Shown here: positions 9,410 to 17,571 of the stretch, one piece after another
How the letters are laid out: each line of letters starts with the position of its first letter
Position numbering within the stretch: position 1 is the stretch's first letter
Source of the DNA: Desulfomonilia bacterium
GTDB lineage: Bacteria; Desulfobacterota; Desulfomonilia; UBA1062
Assembly (NCBI GenBank): GCA_036567785.1
Contig: DATCTV010000023.1
Span: 1-64,000 of the forward strand
DNA length: 64,000 bases
Direction of reading: 5' to 3'
Notes under the pieces: model-generated
Database searches by the model: none
Told to the model about the DNA's origin: nothing
The model's input: only the letters and a program-made list of their open reading frames with translations
Position numbers and translations under genes: made by a program

Positions 9410-9874
9410 TTATTGCTGGGTATCCTTGATCAGGGTTTTAAGTATATCGTGTTTTCCAATTATTCCGATGAGGTTACCGTTTTCGTCCACAACAGGGAGC
9501 GTATGAAAATTCTTGTCAACCATCAGCTTTGCAACCTTCTCGATTTCCGTCTCCGGCCTTACGGTAACAGGGTCCGGCGTCATGGCCTGGGAAACCAGAG
9601 CTGCCGAAATCTTTTCAACCTCTTTTTCAAGATGTTTAACGGAAGTGAGCGGGATAAAGCCGTCAAACACTGTAAATATGGTGGGGATGGGGAAGCTTTT
9701 CTGCTGGGCTATAAGGTCGCTCTGGCATAAAATACCCACCAGTTTGCCCTGAGAATCAACTACCGGCGCACCGTTGAATCTCTTTTCCAGAAGAATTTTT
9801 GTGGCTTTTGCTATTTCGTCATCCGGGGAAAATGTCACCAGTTCGGTAGTCATGATATCTTTGACTGTTATCAT
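9410..9874 (-). CDS. Two-CBS-domain protein
   Basis: 154-aa soluble protein consisting of two CBS modules (about 1-65 and 90-150), each with the typical pattern of a short DIM/MTP motif, then an 'FNGAPVVD' or 'FHTLPVVDE' segment and a GI(L/I) strand. CBS pairs bind adenosyl ligands such as AMP, ATP or SAM and usually regulate a partner. No catalytic domain is fused. It lies upstream of the kinase gene on the same strand (about 50 bp apart), so it may be co-transcribed, but no link to that system is shown by sequence. A GAGAGG site precedes the ATG at 9874. Confidence 0.88.
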   Translation of the reverse strand: MITVKDIMTTELVTFSPDDEIAKATKILLEKRFNGAPVVDSQGKLVGILCQSDLIAQQKSFPIPTIFTVFDGFIPLTSVKHLEKEVEKISAALVSQAMTPDPVTVRPETEIEKVAKLMVDKNFHTLPVVDENGNLIGIIGKHDILKTLIKDTQQ

Positions 9875-9893
9875 CAGGGCCTCTCATGAAAAA

Positions 9894-10169
9894 TTATTTT
9901 TTAATGATTCCGAGCTTAAGCGGAACCCACCAGGTGAATCCGAATGCAAGCGTTTTTATGACAGTCCTGAGCCCTGACAGTCCAGCCTTTTTACCTATCC
10001 CGAGAGACAGGGCAAGCTCGAGCGGATGGCCGAAAACCCACGTGCAGAAAATGCTTTTCCAGATTTTTTTAATCTTTTCATCTTCAAAGGGCTTGACAAG
10101 CCCGGTTATGGCAAATGCCCATCCGAAAAGGGAACCGATCATAAGTAACAACCAGAATGCCTTTTTCAT
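9894..10169 (-). CDS. Small membrane protein of unknown function
   Basis: 91-aa protein beginning MKKAFWLLLMIGSLFGWAFA, a hydrophobic N-terminal helix, followed by an amphipathic middle and a second hydrophobic segment near FGFTWWVPLKLGI. The ATG at 10169 has a perfect GGGAGG site seven bases upstream and is preferred to an upstream in-frame start at 10211. It lies 19 bp from the CBS gene. I do not recognise the family; the conserved-looking FGHPLELALSLG segment could serve as a search handle. Confidence 0.7.
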   Translation of the reverse strand: MKKAFWLLLMIGSLFGWAFAITGLVKPFEDEKIKKIWKSIFCTWVFGHPLELALSLGIGKKAGLSGLRTVIKTLAFGFTWWVPLKLGIIKK

Positions 10170-10237
10170 TATATAACCTCCCGAAAGATTCTTATGTCTA
10201 ATAATATGCAACTTGAGCGATATTTCAAGGTATTAAG

Positions 10238-10266
10238 AAAAAAAGAAGGGGCCTCATGGCCCCTTC
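10238..10266 (-). terminator. Rho-independent terminator of the PKD-repeat gene
   Basis: A perfect 9-bp stem, GAAGGGGCC / GGCCCCTTC (10245-10253 and 10258-10266), encloses a TCAT loop. In the minus direction it is followed by a run of seven T (A7 at 10238-10244 on the given strand). It lies 21 bp past the stop of the minus-strand PKD gene. Confidence 0.88.
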
Positions 10267-10287
10267 TAGGCTGTAGTGCTTTGAGCA

Positions 10288-12687
10288 CTATACTTTTTTG
10301 AACGTGAATACTGTGCTCTTTGCCTGGCTGGAGCCTGACTGTCCGACGACATACCAGTTAATCATGGTGTTTTTCGGAATGAACCAGTACCAGAGCACAG
10401 AGTGAATGGTGTATGATGTGGAACTGCCGGAATACATCATTACATAATTCTTTCCGTCCAGCGCTATATATACTCCATAACCCGTCATATTGGCGCCGGT
10501 CCATTTAAGCGTAGGAGCGCTGGATATCTGTGCGCCGTTAAGCGGTGCGGTAAGTTTGATGCTGGTCTGGATGTTCTGGACCGTAATCGTGACGGTGTCC
10601 GCAAGGCTTGTATCTTTGCCGTCATATACCTTGAGTTCGAATACATAGGTTCCGGCGGTTCCCGGAGTAAATGACGGGGTAGCAGTGTTAGCTCCGCTCA
10701 GCGATACGCTGGGGCCAGAGATCTGAGACCATATGTAGGAGAGCGTGTTGCCGTCGGCGTCCCAACTGCCTCTGCCGTCAAGTGTAACTTTCAGTCCCAG
10801 TGTCGGAGTCAGGTTAACGGTCTGGGGTTCGCCCGCATCAGCTACAGGGACATGGTTAACGCTTTCGACTGTTACCTTGACTGTGTCTTCAGCCTTTGCC
10901 TGACCGTCGGAAACGGTTACCTTGAACTCCAGGACGCCTGATACAGTCGGGGTGAATGTCATTCTTGCGGTATTGGCACCGGTCATTTCAACTGATGCAC
11001 CGCTTATCTGGGACCATGTGAATGTTAAGGCATCAGCATCAGGGTCATAGGATGCGCCTGCATCAAGGCTCACCAATGTCCCGACCTTGGTATCCTGATC
11101 ATCACCTGCTTCGGCGACAGGGGCGGTATTCTGTTTCAACACCCTTACAGTAACTGTATCTGGTGTCGAACTAACTTTTGAATCAGACACGATCAGTTCG
11201 AATACGTACGTACCGGTTGCAGAGGCGGTAAAGCTTGCCTTTGCGCTGGTTGCATTCGTCAGCTGAACCCTGGTGCCTGAAACCTGTGTCCACGTATAGG
11301 TGAGGGTGTCGTTGTCAGGATCGCTTGATCCGCTTCCGTCGAGGGTTACTACAGTGCCGGACTGCACATCGATATCAGCTCCTGCATCAGCAGTCGGAGC
11401 ACGGTTGACTGCATTGACAGTGATCAGGACCTCATCGGCCTGGCTTGAGTTTACACCGTCGGAGCAGACGACTGCAAACCTGTACAAACCTGCATTCTGC
11501 GGTGTGATAACTATATCCTGGGTCGTCATTGACGGCAGTGCGATGCCTGGGCCTTCGAGAAGCGACCATGTGTAGACAAGTGCATCGTCATTAGGGTCTG
11601 AGCCGACTGAATGAAGCGTTATCGTGGTGCCTGAATCGACAGTCATGTCGCTGCCCGCATTTACGTTTGGAGCCACATTGTTAATTTTGATGTCGACTGT
11701 ATCGGTTGAAGAGGATCTTGCATCGGAGCAGGTCAGCATAAACCTGTAGGTGCCCGACTTGACGCCAAGAAAACTGGCCCTGCTTGAGGTGGCGTTATCG
11801 ATAGTGACCGGGACCGGGCCTGAAACAAGAGACCAAGAATATGTGATGATATCGCCGTTAGGATCTGTAGCCGAACCGTTTAAGTATATTCTTGTCGGAT
11901 CGCTCTGCTGGTTTGCACCGGCCTCTACTGTTGGTGCATAGTCATATTTGTAGTTCGGGTTTGAATTGTTTACATACTCTTCCAGATTGTTATAGCCGTC
12001 TCCGTCGCTGTCAAGGCCTGCGTCCGATGCGTTGTTCGGGTTCAGGCCGTTTGTGTTTTCCCAAACATCAGGCATGCCGTCGTTGTCCGAATCAAGCAAG
12101 AGAGTTATTGTGTCGCTTACAGGTGTCGTCATCCAGTTGCCGTTTGAATCCTTGAATTTTGCATATACGGTCTTGATTCCGTCACCCTCGGTCAGGACCC
12201 ATGCCTGTGATGCTGAAAAGGCGGCTTCGGAAGACCATGTGACGCCGTCGTTGCTTATCATCATGCCGGCGATTGTTCCTGCATTATCGGTTGCCGAAAG
12301 ACTCAGCGTTACAGTTCTTGAGGAGGCGGTTGCAGCGCCTGCGTTTATCGTTATGCTTCCTGTAGGCGGGATTGTGTCAGGGACAGGGATTGATACTGAG
12401 ACTTCTGCCGATTTCTCAGATTCGTTTGCGGATGTATCATATGCGCTCATTGCAACGTAATATGTTTTACCGGTCTCGAGATTGTCGATCGTCATGGTTG
12501 TTACTTTGCCGGTATTTACTGTTGAGGTATATGTTCCCGATTGAGTCCCGTAATATATCTTGTAACCGGCAAGATCTGGCTCCGTATTGGCGTTCCAGCT
12601 TACTTCTATGGATGCGGCTATCAGTGATATCGGGAATAAAATTGCCGTTGCCAAGGTTAATGATAATATCGTAATTTTTTTCTTCAT
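10288..12687 (-). CDS. Large secreted PKD/Ig-repeat surface protein
   Basis: 799-aa exported protein. A signal peptide (1-25, ending SLIAAS) is followed by a fibronectin type III domain (about 25-100) and an Ig-like segment. A calcium-binding thrombospondin-3-like stretch (DSDNDGMPDVWE, DSDGDGYNNLEE) follows, then five tandem PKD-like repeats of roughly 90 residues with recurring 'ADAG.D..V..G..V.LDG..S.DPD.D.L.Y.W' patterns, and a C-terminal beta domain. Such proteins act outside the cell in adhesion or matrix assembly. The start at 12687 has GGAGGAGC just upstream. It ends at a strong terminator and has a candidate sigma-54 promoter, so it is probably monocistronic. Confidence 0.85.
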   Translation of the reverse strand: MKKKITILSLTLATAILFPISLIAASIEVSWNANTEPDLAGYKIYYGTQSGTYTSTVNTGKVTTMTIDNLETGKTYYVAMSAYDTSANESEKSAEVSVSIPVPDTIPPTGSITINAGAATASSRTVTLSLSATDNAGTIAGMMISNDGVTWSSEAAFSASQAWVLTEGDGIKTVYAKFKDSNGNWMTTPVSDTITLLLDSDNDGMPDVWENTNGLNPNNASDAGLDSDGDGYNNLEEYVNNSNPNYKYDYAPTVEAGANQQSDPTRIYLNGSATDPNGDIITYSWSLVSGPVPVTIDNATSSRASFLGVKSGTYRFMLTCSDARSSSTDTVDIKINNVAPNVNAGSDMTVDSGTTITLHSVGSDPNDDALVYTWSLLEGPGIALPSMTTQDIVITPQNAGLYRFAVVCSDGVNSSQADEVLITVNAVNRAPTADAGADIDVQSGTVVTLDGSGSSDPDNDTLTYTWTQVSGTRVQLTNATSAKASFTASATGTYVFELIVSDSKVSSTPDTVTVRVLKQNTAPVAEAGDDQDTKVGTLVSLDAGASYDPDADALTFTWSQISGASVEMTGANTARMTFTPTVSGVLEFKVTVSDGQAKAEDTVKVTVESVNHVPVADAGEPQTVNLTPTLGLKVTLDGRGSWDADGNTLSYIWSQISGPSVSLSGANTATPSFTPGTAGTYVFELKVYDGKDTSLADTVTITVQNIQTSIKLTAPLNGAQISSAPTLKWTGANMTGYGVYIALDGKNYVMMYSGSSTSYTIHSVLWYWFIPKNTMINWYVVGQSGSSQAKSTVFTFKKV

Positions 12688-12725
12688 GGATGCTCCTCCA
12701 AATCTTTTATCTGTAAGAGAAGGAA

Positions 12726-12740
12726 GCAATCAGTAAGCCA
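12726..12740 (-). promoter_or_regulatory. Candidate sigma-54 promoter for the PKD-repeat gene
   Basis: On the minus strand the bases TGGCTTACTGATTGC carry TGGC and TTGC at the canonical -24/-12 spacing (15 bases in all). The -12 element lies 38 bases before the ATG at 12687, leaving room for a short leader with its GGAGGA site. A sigma-54 activator is encoded 5 kb away. The AC of the -24 consensus is TT here, so the call is moderate. Confidence 0.45.
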
Positions 12741-12904
12741 CTCCAAAAACTCAATGATTTATGGAGATTGAAAAATGCATCCGGCGAAAGATTACATATC
12801 AGGCGTAATCAGGGTTACGATAATGTAATTAATATTCTTTGCTATGGATGCCCCGGGTGTTTTAGAAAAGATGCGCTTGCAAAATAGGTTTTAAGATTGA
12901 TAAC

Positions 12905-13942
12905 ATGACTTTTATGGAAAATTCCGAATCTGTACAAAATGATGCAATGCAGGTGGTCGCACCAAGAAAGCTTGTTTATATAAGGTTTTCCAGCATGCTT
13001 ACGCCGTATATATTCAATGCGGGAGAACTTGATTTAAAGCCCGGCATGATGGCGGTTGTGGAAACAGAACAGGGGCTTGCTGCAGGCAAGGTGCTTGCGT
13101 TTACCGATGAAGAGGATGCCGCAGGACTTGATGAGATAAAACCGGTTCTGAGACTGCTCAACGACACCGATAAAAAGAAGCTTAGCGACATCAAGGCAAA
13201 GGAGAAGCTGTGCTTTAATTTCTGCAAGGAGCGTATAATCGCCAGAAATCTTCCCATGAAGCTTATCAGTGTCGAGCATGCTTTTGACGGCAACAAGATC
13301 ACGTTTTTCTTTGTTTCCGAGGGCAGGGTGGATTTCAGGGAACTGCTCAAAGACCTTGTTGAAAAATACAGGACAAGAATAGAATTGAGGCAGATCGGTT
13401 CCCGTCAGGAGACATGCATTCTCGGCGGTATAGGGAGCTGCGGGCGGGAGCTTTGCTGCGCATGCTTTCTGACGAACTTCCAGCGCATATCCGTCAAGAT
13501 GGCGAAAAACCAGAACATGACGCTCAATCCGACAAAGATATCAGGAATGTGCGGCAAGCTTAAATGCTGCCTTGCATATGAAAAAGAGGCCTACGCAAAC
13601 CTTATAGACAACCTGCCCAAGGCCGGAAAGACGGTTTTCCTTGAACAGGGTGAGGCCGTTGTAATCAGCATAAACGTCATCAACCAGACCTTTATTGCAA
13701 AACTCGCAGACAGGCGTTTTGTTAAAGCAAAGGCTTCGGACATACTTACCGAAGAGGAATTTCGGAAGCTTCCCGAACAAAAACAGCAGCCTCAGCAGAG
13801 AAAACCTCAGCAGGCACCGGCACCCGCACCGGTCAAACCCCCTCAGGCAAAAGCGGAAGGACAAAGCGAAGAGAAAAAGGACAAGGGCAGGCGCCATAAC
13901 CGGAACCGGCGCAACAGGTCCAGGAGGAAACCAGAGCAATGA
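12905..13942 (+). CDS. ricT: PSP1 domain protein, RicT (YaaT) family
   Basis: 345-aa protein with a PSP1 domain over about 20-270 and a basic, proline/glutamine-rich tail (about 275-345, ending in repeated R/N/K). Two cysteine clusters are visible: SCGRELCCACF and MCGKLKCCLAYE. Cysteines of the Bacillus RicT homologue bind an Fe-S cluster in the RicA-RicF-RicT complex, which modulates RNase Y processing. Here the gene overlaps metG by four bases (ATGA), a linkage common in many bacteria. The start may instead be the ATG at 12914; neither has a strong ribosome binding site. The basic tail suggests nucleic-acid contact, which is inference. Confidence 0.87.
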   Translation: MTFMENSESVQNDAMQVVAPRKLVYIRFSSMLTPYIFNAGELDLKPGMMAVVETEQGLAAGKVLAFTDEEDAAGLDEIKPVLRLLNDTDKKKLSDIKAKEKLCFNFCKERIIARNLPMKLISVEHAFDGNKITFFFVSEGRVDFRELLKDLVEKYRTRIELRQIGSRQETCILGGIGSCGRELCCACFLTNFQRISVKMAKNQNMTLNPTKISGMCGKLKCCLAYEKEAYANLIDNLPKAGKTVFLEQGEAVVISINVINQTFIAKLADRRFVKAKASDILTEEEFRKLPEQKQQPQQRKPQQAPAPAPVKPPQAKAEGQSEEKKDKGRRHNRNRRNRSRRKPEQ

Positions 13943-15867
13943 TGAACTATTTTTATATAACCACTCCCATATACTATGTTAATTCCAGGCCTCACCTCGG
14001 GCATGTCTATACCTCTGTAATCGCGGATGTGCTTTCGCGTTTCAACCGTATTTCAGGCAAGAATGTGTTCTTTCTGACGGGAACAGACGAACACGGCGAC
14101 AAGATTGCCCAGACCGCCCAGAAGCAGGGGAGGACGCCAAGAGAGCTTGTCGATGAAAACAGTGCGCTGTTCAGGGCGATTCTTCCAGAGATGTCGGTGG
14201 AAAACGACCGGTTCATACGAACTACCGAACCTGATCATGTGAGGGTAGTCCAGTCAATACTCCAGAAGGTTTATGATTCGGGCGACATCTATTTCGGTGA
14301 ATACGGCGGCAACTACTGCCTGGGGTGCGAACGTTTCCTGACCGACAGCGAACTTGAAAACGGCAAGTGTCCGCAGCATCAGGTTGAACCCACTCATATC
14401 AAGGAAAAGAACTATTTCTTCAAGATGGAAAAATACAGGCAGTGGCTGATAGATCATATAAACGCCAACCCGGATTTCATAAGACCCCAAAGGTACAGGA
14501 ACGAGGTGCTCGGAATGCTTCGCGAACCTCTCGATGACCTGTGTATATCACGGCCCAAGCAGCGCCTGTCATGGGGCATTGACCTGCCTTTCGACAATGA
14601 CTACGTCTGCTATGTCTGGTTTGACGCCCTAATAAACTATCTGACAGGCATCGGCTATCCCGATGGCGCGCATTTCAGCGACTATTGGGGGGCTGCGCAG
14701 CACCTTATTGCGAAAGATATCCTGAAGCCGCACGGTGTTTACTGGCCCACCATGCTCAAGGCAGCCGGGATCGAGCCTTATAAGCATCTCAATGTCCACG
14801 GCTACTGGAATGTCGATATGGCGAAGATGAGCAAAAGCCTCGGTAATGTCGTCAATCCTCTTGATCTCAAGGAAAAATACGGGCTCGACGCATTCAGGTA
14901 CTATCTCGTACGCGATATGGTATTCGGGCTTGATTCGAACTTCTCGGAAGATGCCATGATCGACCGATACAATGCAGACCTTGCCAATGACCTGGGCAAC
15001 CTTGTAAACAGAAGCCTGGGCATGCTGAAAAAATATTATGGCGGCATAATACCGGAAACGGGCGAGCCTCAGAATGAAGAGGATATCCAGATGAGGGATC
15101 TTGCGCTCAGCGCTGCAGTCCACTACCGTTCAAGGATGAAATCCGTCGAGATGCAGAACGCGCTTGCCGCCACATGGTCGCTGGTCTCGGGACTCAATAA
15201 ATACATTGATAAATCGGCGCCGTGGACTCTGGTTAAAACGGATCAGAAGCGTCTTGCTGCGGTCATGTACAATATCATGGAAGGCATCAGGTTTATTGCC
15301 GTCATGACGTATCCCGTGATGCCAGATGCATCGAGAAGGATCCTGGCGATGATCGGCACAGAGGATAATTTGGATATCGACAGTCTCAATGTATTCGGCT
15401 TTTTGAAGGCCGGCGTGAAGACTCAGGAACCCAAAGTGCTCTTCCCCAGGGTGGAAAAATTTGAGGCCATTGAAGGTGCGGCCGGAACCGAAAAAGAGGC
15501 GGAGATAAATAAAGAGAAAAAGGAAGAAAAGAAAGAGGCGCTCAATCTGATAGACATCTCCGAATTCGCCAGAGCAGAGATCAAGGTGGGCAGAATTATA
15601 AGCGCCGAGCGCGTACCGAAGAGCGACAAGCTCATACTGATGAAGGTCGATACCGGCGAGGAGCGACAGGTCGTTGCAGGCATAGGAAAGGCATATACAC
15701 CTGAAGAACTTACCGGTAAAAAGATAGCCGTTGTAACCAACCTCAAACCTGCCAAACTCATGGGCATAGAGAGCTTCGGAATGCTTCTGGCTACAGACAC
15801 TGAAGATGGCGGTCTTTCCCTGATCGGCTTCGACAGGGAAGTCAAAGTCGGCGCAAGGATAAGGTGA
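13939..15867 (+). CDS. metG: Methionyl-tRNA synthetase
   Basis: 642-aa class I synthetase charging tRNA-Met. The HIGH signature reads HLGH (19-22) and the KMSKS loop is exact (296-300). The insertion domain carries one zinc knuckle (C127, C130, C144, H147), so it is the single-knuckle type. After the helical anticodon domain, a lysine/glutamate-rich linker (about 508-535) leads to a C-terminal EMAP/Arc1p-type tRNA-binding OB domain (about 540-642), which dimerises the enzyme. It starts within the last codons of ricT and ends four bases before purB, so ricT-metG-purB form a tight operon. Confidence 0.97.
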   Translation: MMNYFYITTPIYYVNSRPHLGHVYTSVIADVLSRFNRISGKNVFFLTGTDEHGDKIAQTAQKQGRTPRELVDENSALFRAILPEMSVENDRFIRTTEPDHVRVVQSILQKVYDSGDIYFGEYGGNYCLGCERFLTDSELENGKCPQHQVEPTHIKEKNYFFKMEKYRQWLIDHINANPDFIRPQRYRNEVLGMLREPLDDLCISRPKQRLSWGIDLPFDNDYVCYVWFDALINYLTGIGYPDGAHFSDYWGAAQHLIAKDILKPHGVYWPTMLKAAGIEPYKHLNVHGYWNVDMAKMSKSLGNVVNPLDLKEKYGLDAFRYYLVRDMVFGLDSNFSEDAMIDRYNADLANDLGNLVNRSLGMLKKYYGGIIPETGEPQNEEDIQMRDLALSAAVHYRSRMKSVEMQNALAATWSLVSGLNKYIDKSAPWTLVKTDQKRLAAVMYNIMEGIRFIAVMTYPVMPDASRRILAMIGTEDNLDIDSLNVFGFLKAGVKTQEPKVLFPRVEKFEAIEGAAGTEKEAEINKEKKEEKKEALNLIDISEFARAEIKVGRIISAERVPKSDKLILMKVDTGEERQVVAGIGKAYTPEELTGKKIAVVTNLKPAKLMGIESFGMLLATDTEDGGLSLIGFDREVKVGARIR

Positions 15868-15871
15868 AATT

Positions 15872-17170
15872 ATGATTCCCCGATACTCCACAAAGGTGAT
15901 GAATGAAATCTGGTCGGATCAGAACAGATACCGGAAGTGGCTGGATGTGGAAATTGCAGCCTGCGAGGCCTGGGCGAAGCTGGGTAAAATCCCGCAGGCA
16001 AGTCTTGAGAATATCCGGAAGAATTCCAGGTTCGATGTTGCGCGGATCGAAGAAATCGAGAACATCACAAAACACGATGTAATCGCATTCGTAAGCTGTG
16101 TGGCCGAATATATAGGTGAGGACGCGCGTTACGTGCACATGGGACTCACGAGCTCAGACGTGCTGGATACCGCCTATGCGCTTCAGTGCAAGGAGGCGGG
16201 AGCTGTAATAATCGAAGACATGAGGATGCTGATGGAGGCCCTTAAGAAAAGGGCCTATGAATATAAAGACCTGCCCGCAATGGGACGTTCCCACGGTATT
16301 CACGCAGAACCCGTTTCTTTCGGTTCAAAGTTCGCTCTGTGGTATGCGGAAATGGGGCGAAACCTTAAACGCATGAACGAGGCCATCGATGTGATCGCAT
16401 GCGGCAAGATATCGGGCGCGGTCGGCACGTTCGCAAATGTCCCGCCCGAGGTCGAAGAATATGTATGCGCAAAGCTCGGGCTTACGGCAGAGCCGCTCAG
16501 CACGCAGATCGTCCAGCGCGACAGGCATGCCCAGTTCTTCACCACGATTGCGCTCATCGGCTGCACAATCGAAAAGATTGCCATAGAGATAAGGCACCTG
16601 CAGCGCACCGAGGTGCTCGAGGCAATGGAGCCTTTCGGCAAGGGGCAGAAGGGTTCGTCTGCAATGCCTCACAAAAAGAATCCTATACTCTCCGAAAATC
16701 TGACAGGTATGGCAAGGCTTCTGCGCGGCTATGCACTCTCGGCCATGGAAAACGTGGCGCTCTGGCATGAGCGCGATATAAGCCATTCCAGCGTCGAGCG
16801 CGTTATCGGCCCGGATGCCACGACCCTGCTTGACTTTGCACTCAAGAGACTGAAAGGTTTGATAGAAGGCCTTGTCGTGTTCCCGGAAAATGTGAAGAAG
16901 AACCTCGAACTCACAAAGGGGTTATGGCATTCGCAGAATGTCCTGCTTGCGCTTGTCGATGCGGGCATGCTGCGAGACGACGCCTATGCCGTCGTGCAGA
17001 GAAATGCACTTCCCGTATGGGAAGGCAAGGGTGATTTCAAGGAAGCGCTCCTGAACGACCCCGAGGTCACGGCAAAACTCAGCAGGGAAAAAATCGACGA
17101 CCTGTTCGATCTGTCGCATCATATGAAGTACATAGACACGATATTCAAACGTGTCTTTGACATGGCGTGA
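15872..17170 (+). CDS. purB: Adenylosuccinate lyase
   Basis: 432-aa fumarase-superfamily enzyme that cleaves SAICAR to AICAR and adenylosuccinate to AMP in purine synthesis. The superfamily signature GSSAMPHKKNP is intact, and the MGRSHGIHAEP and TSSDVLDT blocks are present. It follows metG by four bases. The 3' end is unusual: the last codons GAC-ATG-GCG-TGA coincide base for base with the first bases of an inverted-repeat element, so the terminal Asp-Met-Ala and the stop codon are supplied by the repeat. Enzyme function should not be affected because only the tail beyond RVF changes. Confidence 0.97.
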   Translation: MIPRYSTKVMNEIWSDQNRYRKWLDVEIAACEAWAKLGKIPQASLENIRKNSRFDVARIEEIENITKHDVIAFVSCVAEYIGEDARYVHMGLTSSDVLDTAYALQCKEAGAVIIEDMRMLMEALKKRAYEYKDLPAMGRSHGIHAEPVSFGSKFALWYAEMGRNLKRMNEAIDVIACGKISGAVGTFANVPPEVEEYVCAKLGLTAEPLSTQIVQRDRHAQFFTTIALIGCTIEKIAIEIRHLQRTEVLEAMEPFGKGQKGSSAMPHKKNPILSENLTGMARLLRGYALSAMENVALWHERDISHSSVERVIGPDATTLLDFALKRLKGLIEGLVVFPENVKKNLELTKGLWHSQNVLLALVDAGMLRDDAYAVVQRNALPVWEGKGDFKEALLNDPEVTAKLSREKIDDLFDLSHHMKYIDTIFKRVFDMA

Positions 17171-17415
17171 TAACTTCGCATCTCTGCGTCACTTCCTTGT
17201 CTCAAAGTTGCGAAATTGGGATCATGAGCATCCTGTTACGCTCCTCAAGCCGAGCGTAGCAAAGGCGAAGAGACATACGCCAAAAGTATGCCTCACTTTT
17301 CGACATCGTCGCTCCTTGACCTGCCTTGATTCGGGCTATTGTCGGCCCTCACCCTTCGGGCGCATCTTCGATGCGTCAATTTTCGTGAAGCGAAAATTTG
17401 TTCTGACGCCATGTC
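17159..17415 (+). repeat. Dispersed inverted-repeat element, copy 1 (expanded)
   Basis: The element is bounded by perfect 10-bp inverted ends, GACATGGCGT at 17159-17168 and ACGCCATGTC at 17406-17415. It shares the blocks TGATAACTTCGCATCTCTG, CTTCCTTGTCT, GTATGCCTCAC and CTCCTTGACCTGC with copies 2 and 3. At 257 bp it is twice their length. The extra DNA lies in both arms and contains small hairpins, such as AATTTTCG/CGAAAATT around 17380-17400 and CGCATC/GATGCG near 17360. It begins inside purB and fills most of the gap to the next gene. An ORF crossing it is a by-product. Confidence 0.85.
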
Positions 17416-17433
17416 GTAATCGAGGTAGTTATT

Positions 17434-17472
17434 TCTGCCTGTGTCGTTTCCTTGTCTCGTCACAGCGGCATG
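17434..17472 (+). repeat. Truncated fragment of the same repeat family
   Basis: Bases around 17440-17470 (CTGTGTCG-TTTCCTTGTCTCGTCA-CAGCGGC) match the left arm of copy 2 at about 19314-19345 nearly base for base but lack both terminal repeats. It appears to be a remnant of a further copy next to copy 1. Confidence 0.6.
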
Positions 17473-17519
17473 GTTAAGAGCTGTTAAGCTGTTAAGAAAT
17501 TCAGTTGTTAAGCAAAACC
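17473..17519 (+). repeat. TTAAGCTG-type tandem mini-repeat, copy A
   Basis: Several imperfect units of the type AGCTGTTAAG occur in a row and end in TTAAGCAAAACC. A related run ending in TTAAGTAAAACC lies at 45081-45116, also a short distance after a repeat-element copy. The role is unknown. Confidence 0.55.
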
Positions 17520-17571
17520 ATCAAAACACCGATTCTATAAGTAACAATATTAAAAAAGGATGATATTTCTC

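Noticed and set aside
17151-17477. A 108-codon plus-strand open frame after purB
   Set aside because: It lies almost wholly in the inverted-repeat element, has no ribosome binding site and its peptide is basic and low in structure; it arises from the repeat sequence.
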